From the NCBI RefSeq assembly GCF_003710985.1, contig NZ_RHHT01000031.1, positions 62,001 to 126,000 on the forward strand: a stretch of 64,000 bases of DNA, in the 5' to 3' direction. The notes beneath the pieces are model-generated. The model saw only the letters and a list, made by a program, of their open reading frames with translations, searched no databases and was not told where the DNA came from. Numbering within the stretch: position 1 is the stretch's first letter; every line of letters starts with the position of its first letter. Position numbers and translations under genes: made by a program. Origin of the DNA: Brevibacillus panacihumi (lineage in GTDB: Bacteria > Bacillota > Bacilli > Brevibacillales > Brevibacillaceae). Of this stretch, positions 25,167 to 34,845 are shown one piece after another.

Positions 25167-26345
25167 TTATGAAAGGACGTTGACTTTATGCCGTTCCCAG
25201 AAACGAAGATACGGGTAAGGATCGATCGCCTCGTTGTTCCGGGCAAGATAGAGCCCAAAATGCAGATGAGGAGAAAACACGCCTGTCGTCCCCGGTTGGC
25301 CATAGCCAGTCGCCCCGACGAAACCGATCAATTGCCCGGCTTTGACATGACTTCCCTCTTTCAACCCCGGAGCATATGCGTGAAGATGGGCGTAATACAT
25401 CTTGTACGCCCCGCCTGCATCTGTAATGTTGATGCGCCAGCCGCCATATGTATTCCATCCAATCCGGTTAATCGTGCCGGAGGATACCGCATAGACGGGA
25501 GTTCCACTCGGTGCCATGATGTCGATTCCTTCGTGAGAGCGTACGCTTCCATTGCCGCTTTCCGTCCACTCCCGGTCAGAGCCAAAGCTTCTGACGAAAG
25601 GGGTATAGATGCTTTGCGCAGCAAAGGGAAAAACGAAATGGTCCCGCAGCAATTTCTGATCTCCTAAGAAGCCCGTTGGGTTAAACTCTGCTTTTTGGGC
25701 CTGATCGGTGAGGTAGAGAATTTGTCCTGCCAGCAATTCATCGGAGTACAAATGATTGTTTTTCTTTACCGTTTCCATGCTGACCTGATAGCGCTTGGCA
25801 ATCTGATAGAGGCTGTCTCCTGCCTGGACCACGTAAGGGTTTGCGGCTTGTTGAACACGGTCCGCTCGAGTAGCTTTGGCTTTTGTTGTCCAAATCACCG
25901 CGATACGTGAATCGTCATCCCATTTTACATCATAACCCAGTGCTTCACTTACGAAGCGAACCGGGATTAGGGTCCTTCGGTTCACGATGGTAGCAGGAAC
26001 ATCCAGCCAGACTTGTTTTCCGTTTACATAAGCGGAAGACCGATCGATCGGGACAACGATTTTTTTATGCTCATTGCTGATTTCGACTTGGCGTTTTTGC
26101 GCGTCATAACCAACCTTGGCCCCTGTTTTTTCCGCAATGGCCCGAACCGGAACCAGCATGCGGCCATTTTTTTGCAAAGGCTGTACATCTGTCTCCATTC
26201 CAATACCGTCGATGATCAGCGAAATCTCCGGTCCTGGCTTCTCCCTTGCATCCGCGCTCTGCACCCAAAGACCGGCAAGCAAGACGAAAACGCCTAGAAT
26301 TCCCGACCATAGACGGATGCTGTCTGTATGTATACAGCGATTCAT
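25167..26345 (-). CDS. Secreted M23 endopeptidase with stalk-like N-terminal domain and LysM
   Basis: A 392-residue secreted cell-wall hydrolase. A signal peptide or anchor covers 1-33 (hydrophobic 13-30, ADA site). Residues ~40-150 form a copper-amine-oxidase-N-type domain (PLQKNGRMLVPVRAIAE and a second RTLIPVRFVSEALG), common as a wall-binding spacer in Paenibacillaceae. A LysM is at ~169-213 (YVVQAGDSLYQIAKRY). The LytM/M23 domain (~265-380) keeps its zinc ligands: His271 and Asp275 (HEGID), HLH at 320-322 and HLH at 360-362. It probably cuts peptide cross-links. The CAO-N+LysM+M23 combination resembles spore or division endopeptidases. Confidence 0.85.
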   Translation of the reverse strand: MNRCIHTDSIRLWSGILGVFVLLAGLWVQSADAREKPGPEISLIIDGIGMETDVQPLQKNGRMLVPVRAIAEKTGAKVGYDAQKRQVEISNEHKKIVVPIDRSSAYVNGKQVWLDVPATIVNRRTLIPVRFVSEALGYDVKWDDDSRIAVIWTTKAKATRADRVQQAANPYVVQAGDSLYQIAKRYQVSMETVKKNNHLYSDELLAGQILYLTDQAQKAEFNPTGFLGDQKLLRDHFVFPFAAQSIYTPFVRSFGSDREWTESGNGSVRSHEGIDIMAPSGTPVYAVSSGTINRIGWNTYGGWRINITDAGGAYKMYYAHLHAYAPGLKEGSHVKAGQLIGFVGATGYGQPGTTGVFSPHLHFGLYLARNNEAIDPYPYLRFWERHKVNVLS

Positions 26346-26424
26346 CTAATCCCTCCCTGTGCAATGTATTAGAAGCCATTATCACACAGGGATGGAGCCG
26401 GGTTCTAGGCGTAAAAAATGTTAA

Positions 26425-27381
26425 CTAGCGGGATCCTGTCTCGTACGGTTTGCCAAGTGCCGCAGGAGCGCTGGAGCGTCCTACGAAACCTGCCATAACG
26501 AGGATCGTCAAGACGTAAGGAAGCATGAAGATAAATTCGGTCGGTACGTATTGGGTCAATCCGTACACCTGCACCAGCGCTTTGATGGCTTGTGCGATCC
26601 CGAAGAATAGTGCGGCTCCCATAGCACCGGCAGGGTGCCACTTCCCGAATATCAGGGCGGCGAGAGCGATAAAGCCTTGCCCGGATATCGTGTTGTGGGA
26701 AAAGTTGCTTGTCGTGGTCAAGGTGATGGTCGCACCACCCATCGCTGCCAGAGCACCACTGATCATAACTGCGATATAACGCATTCTCTTGACGTTAATT
26801 CCGACGGTGTCCGCTGCACGCGGATGCTCCCCTACCGCGCGCAGGCGGAGTCCAAAGGAGGTCTTGAACAGCAGGAACCATGTCAGGAACACGATGATAA
26901 AGGCGAGAAAGCTGGTAGGATACGCCTCGAATAGAGCATGCCCGAGGTAAGGAATCTCGGCTAAGCCCGGTATTTCCCATTTATCGAATACCTCAGTAAG
27001 TGTCGTTGTTTGACCGGCGCCGTTGTAAATGATTTTGGTCAAATAGACAGCTAATCCTGCAGCCAGAAAGTTAAGTGCCACACCGCTAACCACTTGGTCG
27101 GCCTTGAATGTAATGGATGCCACGGCATGAGGCAATGCAAAAATAGCACCGGCTATCGCTGCTGCGATAAATCCGATCCAAGGCGCAATAGAGCCGGAAT
27201 CCTGTATGACGTTGGTGATAACGGCACCGGTGAATGCACCGATAATCATCATTCCCTCGAGCGCGATGTTGACTACACCAGACCGCTCCGAGTAAAGTCC
27301 TCCCAATGCCGCAAAAATCAAGGCAGTGGAAAACACGATGGTATCATGAACGAGGTTACTGGCGACGGTTGCCCAATCCAT
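26425..27381 (-). CDS. nupQ: Nucleoside ABC transporter permease NupQ
   Basis: A 318-residue BPD_transp_2-type permease with about 8-10 membrane helices. The family motif GLYSERSGVVNIALEGMMIIGAF near the N-terminus and GQGFIALAALIFGKWHP later are typical of the guanosine/nucleoside importer group (YufQ/NupQ). The start ATG shares one base with the nupP stop, so translation is coupled. It forms the membrane channel with NupP. Confidence 0.9.
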   Translation of the reverse strand: MDWATVASNLVHDTIVFSTALIFAALGGLYSERSGVVNIALEGMMIIGAFTGAVITNVIQDSGSIAPWIGFIAAAIAGAIFALPHAVASITFKADQVVSGVALNFLAAGLAVYLTKIIYNGAGQTTTLTEVFDKWEIPGLAEIPYLGHALFEAYPTSFLAFIIVFLTWFLLFKTSFGLRLRAVGEHPRAADTVGINVKRMRYIAVMISGALAAMGGATITLTTTSNFSHNTISGQGFIALAALIFGKWHPAGAMGAALFFGIAQAIKALVQVYGLTQYVPTEFIFMLPYVLTILVMAGFVGRSSAPAALGKPYETGSR

Positions 27382-28451
27382 CAGTTTCCACCCTCCTTCT
27401 TCTTCAAAATAGGCTTCACAAAAACTTTCACGATTCCATGTGCGGCCACGAAGAAGATGACGGACGCGATGACGACACGAATTAATTCGACGGGCACTCC
27501 AGCCGTAAATTTGATGCCCGCTGCGCCAAAGCTGAGGATTCCAAACAGGATCGCTCCCAGGATAACCCCGATAGGCGTATTGCCACCGATCAGGGCGACC
27601 GCAATACCATCAAATCCGTATCCCGGCTGTGCAGTAAGAATCGCCTGGTAATGGAAAACGCCTAGAATCTCCGCAGCCCCGCCAATCCCCGCAAACAAAC
27701 CGCTAATGAACATGGCCTTGATCACATTGCGATTGACGTTCATGCCTGCGTATTCGGAAGCATGCGGGTTCAGGCCAACCGCACGCAATTCGTATCCGGT
27801 TCTCGTTTTCCACATAATAACATAAAAGAAAATGGCGGCCAGAACGGCAATTAACGTGCCCCAATGTAAGCGGGCGTTGTCAAACATCTGTGATAACCAG
27901 GTGATCGTGATGATCGCAGAATCATGGACCATCTCAGAGCGTTGCTGCCCTTTTGGGACGAAGAAGGAATTCATGACCCAGTTGGCGAGATAAAGCGCAA
28001 TCCAGTTCATCATGATGCTTGTAATGACTTCGTTAACACCGCGTTTTGCCTTCAAGTAGCCTGCGACGGAACCCCATAGCCCCCCTGCAATCGCACCTGC
28101 CAGGATCGCGAGTGGCGCATGGATGATGGCCGGAAGCTCAAAAGCGACTCCGACTGTTGTCGCAGCTACCATTCCTACGATAAATTGTCCTTCCGCTCCG
28201 ATATTGAAAAGACCCGTGCGAAATGCGAATGCGACAGCGAGACCCGTAAAAATCAAGGGCGTAATTTGACGGATGGTTTCCCCGAAATTGTAGGCGCTGC
28301 CAAATACTTTCTCAACCAGCGCGGTATAGGCCAGAATCGGGTTAAATCCACCCGCAAGCATCGCTATCGCGCCAACCAGCAGACCCAGGATAATGGCAAT
28401 GACCGGGACGAGGAACGATTCCTTCGTAAAAATGGCTATAGCTTTATTCAT
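27381..28451 (-). CDS. nupP: Nucleoside ABC transporter permease NupP
   Basis: A 356-residue permease of the same BPD_transp_2 family, with the signature FRTGLFNIGAEGQFIVG and NEVITSIMMNWIALYLANW, and about ten hydrophobic segments. It partners NupQ and the ATPase NupO. The start lies 8 bp inside the end of nupO. The N-terminal cytosolic stub AIFTKESFLVPVIAIILG is usual for YufP-type proteins. Confidence 0.9.
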   Translation of the reverse strand: MNKAIAIFTKESFLVPVIAIILGLLVGAIAMLAGGFNPILAYTALVEKVFGSAYNFGETIRQITPLIFTGLAVAFAFRTGLFNIGAEGQFIVGMVAATTVGVAFELPAIIHAPLAILAGAIAGGLWGSVAGYLKAKRGVNEVITSIMMNWIALYLANWVMNSFFVPKGQQRSEMVHDSAIITITWLSQMFDNARLHWGTLIAVLAAIFFYVIMWKTRTGYELRAVGLNPHASEYAGMNVNRNVIKAMFISGLFAGIGGAAEILGVFHYQAILTAQPGYGFDGIAVALIGGNTPIGVILGAILFGILSFGAAGIKFTAGVPVELIRVVIASVIFFVAAHGIVKVFVKPILKKKEGGN

Positions 28452-29985
28452 CGGTTCCTCCTCCTTGCTTGCGATTTCCGCCAGACATCATCAAGCCCAG
28501 CTCTTGCTCTGTGGTCGACTTCGCATCGACGATCCCTACGATCTTTCCTTCGTAAATCACGGCGATTCGGTCGGAGACATTGATAATCTCGTCCAGCTCC
28601 AGGGAAAGCATCAATACCGCTTTACCTTTGTCCCGCTGATCGACAAGTCTGCGATGAATGAACTCAATCGCGCCGACATCCAAGCCGCGCGTCGGCTGAG
28701 CCGCAATCAAAAGATCCGGATTTTTATCCACTTCGCGGGCGATGATCGCTTTTTGCTGATTTCCCCCGGACAAGGCCCGTGCCGGTGTGTGGATGCTCGG
28801 TGTACGCACATCGAATTCCTCGATCAGTTTCGCTGCATGCTTGTCAATGGCTGCATAGTCGAGGAAGCCGTTCTTGTTGAACGTGGGATGAAAATACGTC
28901 TCCAACACCATATTCTCACTCATGGTGAAATCAAGAACCAACCCGCGCTTGTGGCGATCCTCCGGAATGTGTGACAAGCCTGATTCGGAGATGTCACGCG
29001 GCGTATGGTTGGTGATATCTTTGCCGTTCAGAAGAACGCGGCCCGAATCAGCTTTGCGCAATCCCGTCAAGACCTCGATCAGCTCACTCTGCCCGTTGCC
29101 ATCCACCCCGGCGATCCCCAGAATCTCTCCGGAACGAACTTCGAAGCTGATGCCGTTTAAAGCATTTACTCCGCGATTTCCGCGAGTGACGACGTTCTCC
29201 ACTTGCAGGATCGGGCCTTTTGGCTGTGCTTCCTGCTTGTCCACGCTGAAGTTTACTTCCCGTCCGACCATTTTGGCTGCCAAATCATCTGGATTGGTGT
29301 CTTTCACCTTGAGGGAATCGATGACCTTGCCTCGGCGGATGATGGTCACTGAATCGCACACTGCCATGATTTCCTTCAGCTTGTGCGTGATCAGGATGAT
29401 CGTTTTGCCTTCCTTGACGAGGCTCTGCATGATTTCAATCAGTTCATTGATTTCCTGCGGTGTCAAAACAGCAGTAGGCTCATCAAAAATGAGAATGTCA
29501 GCACCGCGGTACAAGGTTTTCAAAATCTCAACCCGCTGCTGCATACCTACGGAAATCTGTTCGATTTTCGCATTTGGGTCCACTTTCAAGCCATATTGAT
29601 TGGAAAGTTCCTCCACAGCCTTTACAGCCTTCTTAATATCTATCTGTAACCCGCTTTTCGGTTCATTTCCTAACACAATATTTTCTGTCACAGTAAATGT
29701 TTCAACCAACATGAAATGCTGATGCACCATGCCAATCCCCAGCTCGTTCGCAACGTTGGGACTGGTAATCTTAACCGGCTTCTCGTTAATGAGGATTTCG
29801 CCTTCCTCCGGTTGATAAAGACCAAATAGAACGTTCATCAGTGTAGATTTACCTGCGCCGTTTTCACCAAGCAGCGCATGTATTTCCCCTTTTTTCACGG
29901 AAAAAGAAATGTTGTCGTTGGCAACAATTCCGGGGAAACGCTTCGTAATTCCTCTCATTTCAACAACAGTTTTTACCGATTCCAA
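28444..29985 (-). CDS. nupO: Nucleoside ABC transporter ATPase NupO (two ABC domains)
   Basis: A 513-residue tandem ABC ATPase of the RbsA/YufO type. The first domain has Walker A GENGAGKST at 40-48, an ISVGMQQRVEIL signature and DEPTAVL Walker B. The second has the degenerate loop GVDGNGQSE seen in this family and LSGGNQQKAIIAREV. A TTG start is inferred from GGGGTG 7 bp upstream; no ATG with a ribosome site is nearer. It powers nucleoside uptake with NupP, NupQ and the lipoprotein NupN. Confidence 0.92.
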   Translation of the reverse strand: MESVKTVVEMRGITKRFPGIVANDNISFSVKKGEIHALLGENGAGKSTLMNVLFGLYQPEEGEILINEKPVKITSPNVANELGIGMVHQHFMLVETFTVTENIVLGNEPKSGLQIDIKKAVKAVEELSNQYGLKVDPNAKIEQISVGMQQRVEILKTLYRGADILIFDEPTAVLTPQEINELIEIMQSLVKEGKTIILITHKLKEIMAVCDSVTIIRRGKVIDSLKVKDTNPDDLAAKMVGREVNFSVDKQEAQPKGPILQVENVVTRGNRGVNALNGISFEVRSGEILGIAGVDGNGQSELIEVLTGLRKADSGRVLLNGKDITNHTPRDISESGLSHIPEDRHKRGLVLDFTMSENMVLETYFHPTFNKNGFLDYAAIDKHAAKLIEEFDVRTPSIHTPARALSGGNQQKAIIAREVDKNPDLLIAAQPTRGLDVGAIEFIHRRLVDQRDKGKAVLMLSLELDEIINVSDRIAVIYEGKIVGIVDAKSTTEQELGLMMSGGNRKQGGGTDE

Positions 29986-30017
29986 CCACGTTCACCCCGT
30001 TTTTATGGGTCTAGTAG

Positions 30018-30052
30018 GTAAAGAACAAGGCCAGTTGCTCGAACCAGCCTTG
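30018..30052 (-). terminator. Attenuating hairpin between nupN and nupO
   Basis: CAAGGCTGGTT / AACTGGCCTTG pairs fully over 11 bp with two wobbles, followed by TTCTTTACC on the minus strand. A weak terminator here would give more binding lipoprotein than transporter core, as is usual for ABC importers. Confidence 0.6.
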
Positions 30053-30074
30053 CTCGCTTACAGCCTTGTCATCA

Positions 30075-31130
30075 TTACTCAGCAGGGACTTTGATTTCAC
30101 CTTTAACGATTTTTTCCTTGTACTCGTCAACCAGCTTCAGTACGTCTTCTGGGACGTTTTTGCTGGATGTGTCAGCCAAGCCTACACCGTCTTCAGCCAA
30201 GCCCAGCCATACGATTTTGCCGCCTTCGAACTTGCCGTCGATCACGTCTTTGGAAACGCGGTGTACCGCTTCGTCTACGCGTTTTACCATGGAAGTCAAT
30301 GTGATGTCGTCGCCAAATGTCAGGGATTGGTCTTTGTCAACACCGATTACCCAAACGTCTTCACCTTTGGATTTGCGGTTTTTCCCTTCGTTGAACACGC
30401 CGTCGCCAGTACCGCCAGCTGCGTGGAAGATGATGTCTGCGCCTTGACCGTAGATTTGGGAAGCAGCAGATTTTCCTTCGTCTGGCTTGTCGAAGAAGCC
30501 TGTGTAGATTTTGATGACTTCTACGCTTGGATCAGCAGCTTTTACACCTGCTTCAAAGCCAAGCTCAAAGCGTTTGATAACTGGGATTTCAACACCGCCG
30601 ACAAAACCGACTTTTTTCGTTTTGCTCATTTTCGCAGCTACTACCCCAGCCAGGAAGGAACCTTCATGTTCTTTGAACAGAACGGATTCCACGTTTGGAG
30701 CGTCAACCTCAGCATCGATGATTGCCAGTTTCGAATTTGGATTTTCATCCGCTACTTTTTTCAGGTGGTCACCCATCAAGAAACCAATACCCCAAGTCAG
30801 ATCCCAACCGTCTTTTACAAACTGGGTCAGGTTCGGAACATAGTCCGCATCACTGGTGGATTGCAGGAAGTTCACATTGCCTTCTGGCAGATTCAAATCT
30901 GTGCGAAGTTTTTGCAGTCCTTCCCAAGCGCTTTGGTTGAAGGAGTTGTCGTTTACGCCGCCAACGTCCGTAACCATACCGACTCTAGCCGCTGCTGCCG
31001 GTGCTGCTCCTTCTGTGCCACCTGCATTGCCTGTTTGTCCTTGAGGTGCTTCTGTTTTACTGCCGCAACCAGCCAGTACGAGCGAGAGGCTGAGAGTTGC
31101 AACAGAGAGGACGGAAAGAACCTTTTTCAT
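30075..31130 (-). CDS. nupN: BMP-family nucleoside-binding lipoprotein NupN
   Basis: A 351-residue exported substrate-binding lipoprotein. The signal peptide ends in the lipobox LAGC with lipidated Cys22, then a low-complexity linker rich in Gly and Ala (27-48). The basic membrane protein (BMP/PnrA) fold follows: RVGMVTDVGGVNDNSFNQSAWEGL and later GADIIFHAAGGTGDGVF. BMP proteins in Gram-positives bind purine nucleosides. It is encoded 38 bp after nupR and ahead of nupOPQ. Confidence 0.93.
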   Translation of the reverse strand: MKKVLSVLSVATLSLSLVLAGCGSKTEAPQGQTGNAGGTEGAAPAAAARVGMVTDVGGVNDNSFNQSAWEGLQKLRTDLNLPEGNVNFLQSTSDADYVPNLTQFVKDGWDLTWGIGFLMGDHLKKVADENPNSKLAIIDAEVDAPNVESVLFKEHEGSFLAGVVAAKMSKTKKVGFVGGVEIPVIKRFELGFEAGVKAADPSVEVIKIYTGFFDKPDEGKSAASQIYGQGADIIFHAAGGTGDGVFNEGKNRKSKGEDVWVIGVDKDQSLTFGDDITLTSMVKRVDEAVHRVSKDVIDGKFEGGKIVWLGLAEDGVGLADTSSKNVPEDVLKLVDEYKEKIVKGEIKVPAE

Positions 31131-31168
31131 TCGAGATTACCCCCTGTTATTGATATAAATGAAATTGT

Positions 31169-31900
31169 CTACATCCGTCTGCGAACGACGTGGAAGTGAA
31201 TCTTGTCAGCCCGAAAGTAGTTGTGGGAATACAAGATCGGTCGCTCATTCTCATCATAGTGGATCTGCTCGAGCAGCAACAAAGGAGTCGATCGATCACA
31301 GTGCAGCAGGTTGGAAACCTTTTCATTGTAGCCCATCGGTTTGATCTCGGCGACTGCATACGTGATCCTGATCCCTGTAGTACTCTCCAACCATGTAAAG
31401 ATGGATTCTCCCCCTGCGGAATAGCCTTCGGGTGCCAGGTGCGCGGGAATTCGGTCGATACAATAAACCACGGGCAAGCCATCCGCGGTGCGAATACGCT
31501 CGATCATCAATACGCCTTCGCCCGGCTTCATGGATAGTCTTTTCCGCTCCTCTTCCGCAGACTCCTCAAAAGAAGTCTTCAGGATCATCGTCCCCGCCGT
31601 GTATCCTTGACGCTCAATGGCGTCTGTCACACTAAAGAGTTCCCCAATTCCTCCAGAAAAAACAGGTTTGGAGTTAATAAAGGTTCCTACCCCGTGACGG
31701 CGAATGACGATTTTCTCTTCTTCCAGAAGGCGGAGTGCCTCGCGAAGCGTCGCCCTGCTTACGCCCAACTGTTTTGACAGTTCAGCCTCTGAAGGAAGGC
31801 GCTCACCAGGCCGCAGTTTCCCAGACTCGATATCGCTCTTGATTTTATCCATCACCAAGAGAAACAAAGATCGAGAATTCCCTTTTATGCTCATTGTCAT
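31169..31900 (-). CDS. nupR: GntR/UTRA transcriptional regulator, probable NupR
   Basis: A 243-residue GntR-family regulator. An N-terminal winged helix (about 10-75; KLRPGERLPSEAELSKQLGVSRATLREAL) precedes a UTRA effector domain (about 95-235). In B. subtilis the homologue YmfC/NupR represses the nup transporter and lies between spoIIIE and ymfF; here it lies there too, with the nup operon directly downstream, so the regulator is physically joined to its target. A second ATG two codons in has better spacing to AGGAGTGA and may be the true start. The effector is probably a nucleoside. Confidence 0.85.
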   Translation of the reverse strand: MTMSIKGNSRSLFLLVMDKIKSDIESGKLRPGERLPSEAELSKQLGVSRATLREALRLLEEEKIVIRRHGVGTFINSKPVFSGGIGELFSVTDAIERQGYTAGTMILKTSFEESAEEERKRLSMKPGEGVLMIERIRTADGLPVVYCIDRIPAHLAPEGYSAGGESIFTWLESTTGIRITYAVAEIKPMGYNEKVSNLLHCDRSTPLLLLEQIHYDENERPILYSHNYFRADKIHFHVVRRRM

Positions 31901-31930
31901 TCACTCCTGCTGTCCACTAGCCATTCCAAC

Positions 31931-31948
31931 AGGTAAGACGTCAGACCT
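31931..31948. promoter_or_regulatory. Palindrome in nupR leader, possible operator
   Basis: AGGTAAGACGTCAGACCT is a near-perfect 18-bp palindrome (AGGT..GACGTC..ACCT) about 30 bp before the nupR start and ~50 bp after its -10. Size and symmetry suit a GntR-type dimer and autoregulation. Confidence 0.5.
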
Positions 31949-31997
31949 CTATTTCCTGAAAGACGGCATAACAACAATTTCCTTTAATCTCGTAAGA

Positions 31998-32026
31998 ATT
32001 TTAACCTAGGGGCGAACATCATGCAA
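31998..32026 (-). promoter_or_regulatory. Promoter of nupR-nupNOPQ
   Basis: TTGCAT, 17 bp, TAAAAT on the minus strand, ~97 bp upstream of nupR. Confidence 0.7.
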
Positions 32027-32069
32027 GCCATATTTTCGTGAACAACATTGCTGTTATCGAAAACATGGC
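32027..32069. repeat. Long inverted repeat between spoIIIE and nupR promoter
   Basis: GCCATATTTTCG and CGAAAACATGGC (one G-T pair in 12) flank a 19-nt loop that itself holds AACA/TGTT. It abuts the nupR -35. No T-tract follows on either side, so it is not a standard terminator. Confidence 0.65.
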
Positions 32070-32114
32070 CTGCTTTTGTGATTTTCCGTATTTGTATTTC
32101 TTGGGTAAAATTGG

Positions 32115-34487
32115 TTATGAGATATGGCTTTCTATGGAAGGGCGTGGAAGGCGAACCTCCCGGGGCTTGCTCCCTTCGTAGGGACCTACTACCCCATTTG
32201 CTTCCATCATGTCAATCAGTCTTGCTGCCCGGGTGTAGCCAACCCGCAATCTGCGCTGCAACAGCGATGCGGAAGCCGTCTGCGCCTCGAGGACAATCTG
32301 TACAGCCTGGTCGTACAACTCATCATCCGCGACTGGCTGCTGATCCTCCTGGACATCGCCCGGAATCATATCTTCATTGTATTTGGCTTCCTGCTGGTTT
32401 TTGACAAAGTTGACGACTTCTTCGACTTCTTTGTCAGAAACAAAGGCTCCTTGTACCCGAATCGGTTTGGAGGCGCCCATCGGCAAAGAGAGCATGTCGC
32501 CCCTTCCCAGCAGCTTTTCCGCCCCACCCATGTCCAGAATCGTCCGCGAATCAGCCATCGAGGACACGCCAAAAGCGATACGGGAAGGGATGTTTGCCTT
32601 GATTACCCCCGTGATCACGTCGACGGATGGACGCTGGGTAGCAATGATCAGATGAATACCCGATGCACGGGCCATTTGAGCCAGACGACAGATGGCATCC
32701 TCTACCTCTCCTGGCGCCACCATCATCAGGTCAGCCAGCTCGTCCACGATCACCACGATATAAGGGAGCGGGGACTCGGGCGTATGCGCATTGTACATTT
32801 CGATATTGCGGCAGCCGGATTTGGCGAACAGATTGTATCTGCGCTCCATTTCGGCGACTACTTTTTTCAGGGCGACAGACGCGCGTTTCGGGTCTGTAAC
32901 CACCGGGGCAAGCAGATGGGGAATGCCGTTGTAGACATTCAGCTCCACCATTTTCGGGTCTACCATCATCAGCTTGACCTCATCCGGCTTTGCCTTGAAA
33001 AGAATACTCATGATCAGGCCATTAATGCAGACGGATTTTCCGCTGCCGGTAGCACCTGCGACGAGCAAGTGGGGCATTTTGGTCAGGTCGGCCACGATCG
33101 GCTCTCCTGAAATATCCCGGCCCAGCGCTACTGTCAGCTTTCCAGGCGCGTCCTGGTATTGGGGGGATTCCAGTACCTCCCGCAGCGATACAACCGCTAC
33201 CTCGGAATTGGGAACCTCGATGCCTATTGCCGATTTCCCCGGAATCGGCGCTTCAATACGGATGTCCTTGGCTGCCAGCGCCAAAGCCAAATCGTCGGTC
33301 AGACTGACGATTCTGCTCACTTTTACACCTGTGGCAGGCTGGACCTCATAACGCGTGACTGCGGGACCGCGGTGCACCTCTGATACGGTGGCATTCACTC
33401 CGAAGCTTTTCAACGTTTGCACGAGTTTGGCAGCATTGGAGGTATGGTCGACATCTTTGGCTGAACCAGTCGGACGCGGTCTTGACAGCATATGTAAACC
33501 GGGCAATTCATACGGTATTGTGTTGGCAGATGCCGCGTCATGCTCCAGCGTCCCGAATATTTCTTCGTCGCCTTCCAGCGTAAACGTAATTTCCTGTTCC
33601 GTATTGGAGACAGCTTTGCTGCTCTGAGGCGGCGCTGTTGTCCGCTCATCTGTTGCTTGCAATTTGTCCGTAAAATCGTGGATGACCGGCTTGATCGGTG
33701 TATCAGTGTGAGGCTCGGCACCCAGTGGAGTGGAATGTTCCCGGGCACTAGCCAGCTCGGATGAGCCATCAGGCGGCAGAGTTTGCTCCGCTTGCTTTTC
33801 GGCCATTTGCTCTTGCTTGGCCGCCTTTGCCTCTTGCTTTCTCTTCTCGTTCTCCTCCTGCATTAAATGGACGGACTCCTTGACAGTATCCTTGGCTTTG
33901 CCGTACATTCGGGCTGCCTTGTCACGCAAGAACATCAGAATGTCCACGTAGGAGAGATTGAACAACAGCATGAGGCCGACCAGGAAGAGAAACACGATGA
34001 TGATTCCTGTTCCAATCGTCCCAACCAGTCCATTGCTGATCGCAAACACGATCGCTCCGAGCATCCCGCCGCCAACTCCTGTGGTCGATACCCGTTGGCT
34101 ATGATCCAGCCAGAGCCTGTCCCAGGTGACTCGCAGGATGCTCTGGTCCGCAAATTTGCCGTCAGCCGTGATCTGCTTGTAGAGAATCAAATGATCCCAT
34201 GTAAAGACCGCAAGCGCGATGAAGAGTATACCCAGGACCCGGAAGTTCAACTGCGGCTTCTGGCGGGTAAACATCATGTAGAGCGCCATTCCGATCAAAA
34301 AGACAGGAATCGTAAAATCCCAGGAGCCCGCGAAAAAGCGGAAGAGAAACGCCAGGACGTTTTTTCCCAAAAAGCCGCTTTCCAGAAGTCCTATGAGTGA
34401 CAACACGATGATGACGAGTCCCAGCAGCTCTATTTTGACAACCGAGGCCAATGCCGCACTTGATTGTTTTTTTCCTCTTTTACTCAC
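32115..34487 (-). CDS. spoIIIE: DNA translocase SpoIIIE/FtsK
   Basis: A ~790-residue septal DNA pump. Four or five N-terminal membrane helices (about 20-180) lead to a charged, low-complexity linker (195-310). The FtsK motor has Walker A GATGSGKS near 480-487 and DELADLMM as Walker B. A C-terminal winged-helix gamma domain (~715-790; [23 protein letters not shown]) reads SRS-type sequences. Membrane helices favour SpoIIIE over soluble SftA. A GTG two codons after the first ATG has AAGGAGG at 7 bp and is taken as start. Role: moves the chromosome into the forespore. Confidence 0.93.
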   Translation of the reverse strand: MSKRGKKQSSAALASVVKIELLGLVIIVLSLIGLLESGFLGKNVLAFLFRFFAGSWDFTIPVFLIGMALYMMFTRQKPQLNFRVLGILFIALAVFTWDHLILYKQITADGKFADQSILRVTWDRLWLDHSQRVSTTGVGGGMLGAIVFAISNGLVGTIGTGIIIVFLFLVGLMLLFNLSYVDILMFLRDKAARMYGKAKDTVKESVHLMQEENEKRKQEAKAAKQEQMAEKQAEQTLPPDGSSELASAREHSTPLGAEPHTDTPIKPVIHDFTDKLQATDERTTAPPQSSKAVSNTEQEITFTLEGDEEIFGTLEHDAASANTIPYELPGLHMLSRPRPTGSAKDVDHTSNAAKLVQTLKSFGVNATVSEVHRGPAVTRYEVQPATGVKVSRIVSLTDDLALALAAKDIRIEAPIPGKSAIGIEVPNSEVAVVSLREVLESPQYQDAPGKLTVALGRDISGEPIVADLTKMPHLLVAGATGSGKSVCINGLIMSILFKAKPDEVKLMMVDPKMVELNVYNGIPHLLAPVVTDPKRASVALKKVVAEMERRYNLFAKSGCRNIEMYNAHTPESPLPYIVVIVDELADLMMVAPGEVEDAICRLAQMARASGIHLIIATQRPSVDVITGVIKANIPSRIAFGVSSMADSRTILDMGGAEKLLGRGDMLSLPMGASKPIRVQGAFVSDKEVEEVVNFVKNQQEAKYNEDMIPGDVQEDQQPVADDELYDQAVQIVLEAQTASASLLQRRLRVGYTRAARLIDMMEANGVVGPYEGSKPREVRLPRPSIESHIS

Positions 34488-34532
34488 TGGCATGCCTCCT
34501 TTTTGTTTTCTTCAAAATATTGCTTGAGATTG

Positions 34533-34563
34533 TAAAAAGGCAGCCGGCTGCTGTTCGGCTGCT
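34533..34563 (-). terminator. Terminator between ylzJ and spoIIIE
   Basis: GCAGCCG / CGGCTGC stem with a 9-nt loop followed by CTTTTTAC on the minus strand. Confidence 0.7.
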
Positions 34564-34614
34564 GTTCGCACATCATCAGTATAACACAGGAAATTCATAG
34601 AAATACAGGACTTC

Positions 34615-34845
34615 TTAGGAGAAACCGTTCGGATGAAAAGCAATCGTCTGGCCGGGAGCGCATCGGGGATTGAGATAGTCCTGCGGCAGCGGACTGATCA
34701 TCCGGACGATCTTTCCTTCAAAGGGGCCAGTCGGTTCCACCAGCATGGTCATGTGGCCGATCGTAACTTCCTTCAGTTCTTGCTTTTCCACCTGATCCAT
34801 GTTGGCGAAGACCGTCTCCATCGGTACGACCGAATGCAAAATCAT
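34615..34845 (-). CDS. ylzJ: YlzJ-like protein
   Basis: A 76-residue protein of the YlzJ family, known only as a conserved small partner of tepA in spore formers. The N-terminus [14 protein letters not shown] and the Pro-rich middle ([24 protein letters not shown]) match the family. Its ATG overlaps the tepA stop in an ATGA arrangement, so translation is coupled. Function is unknown. Confidence 0.85.
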   Translation of the reverse strand: MILHSVVPMETVFANMDQVEKQELKEVTIGHMTMLVEPTGPFEGKIVRMISPLPQDYLNPRCAPGQTIAFHPNGFS

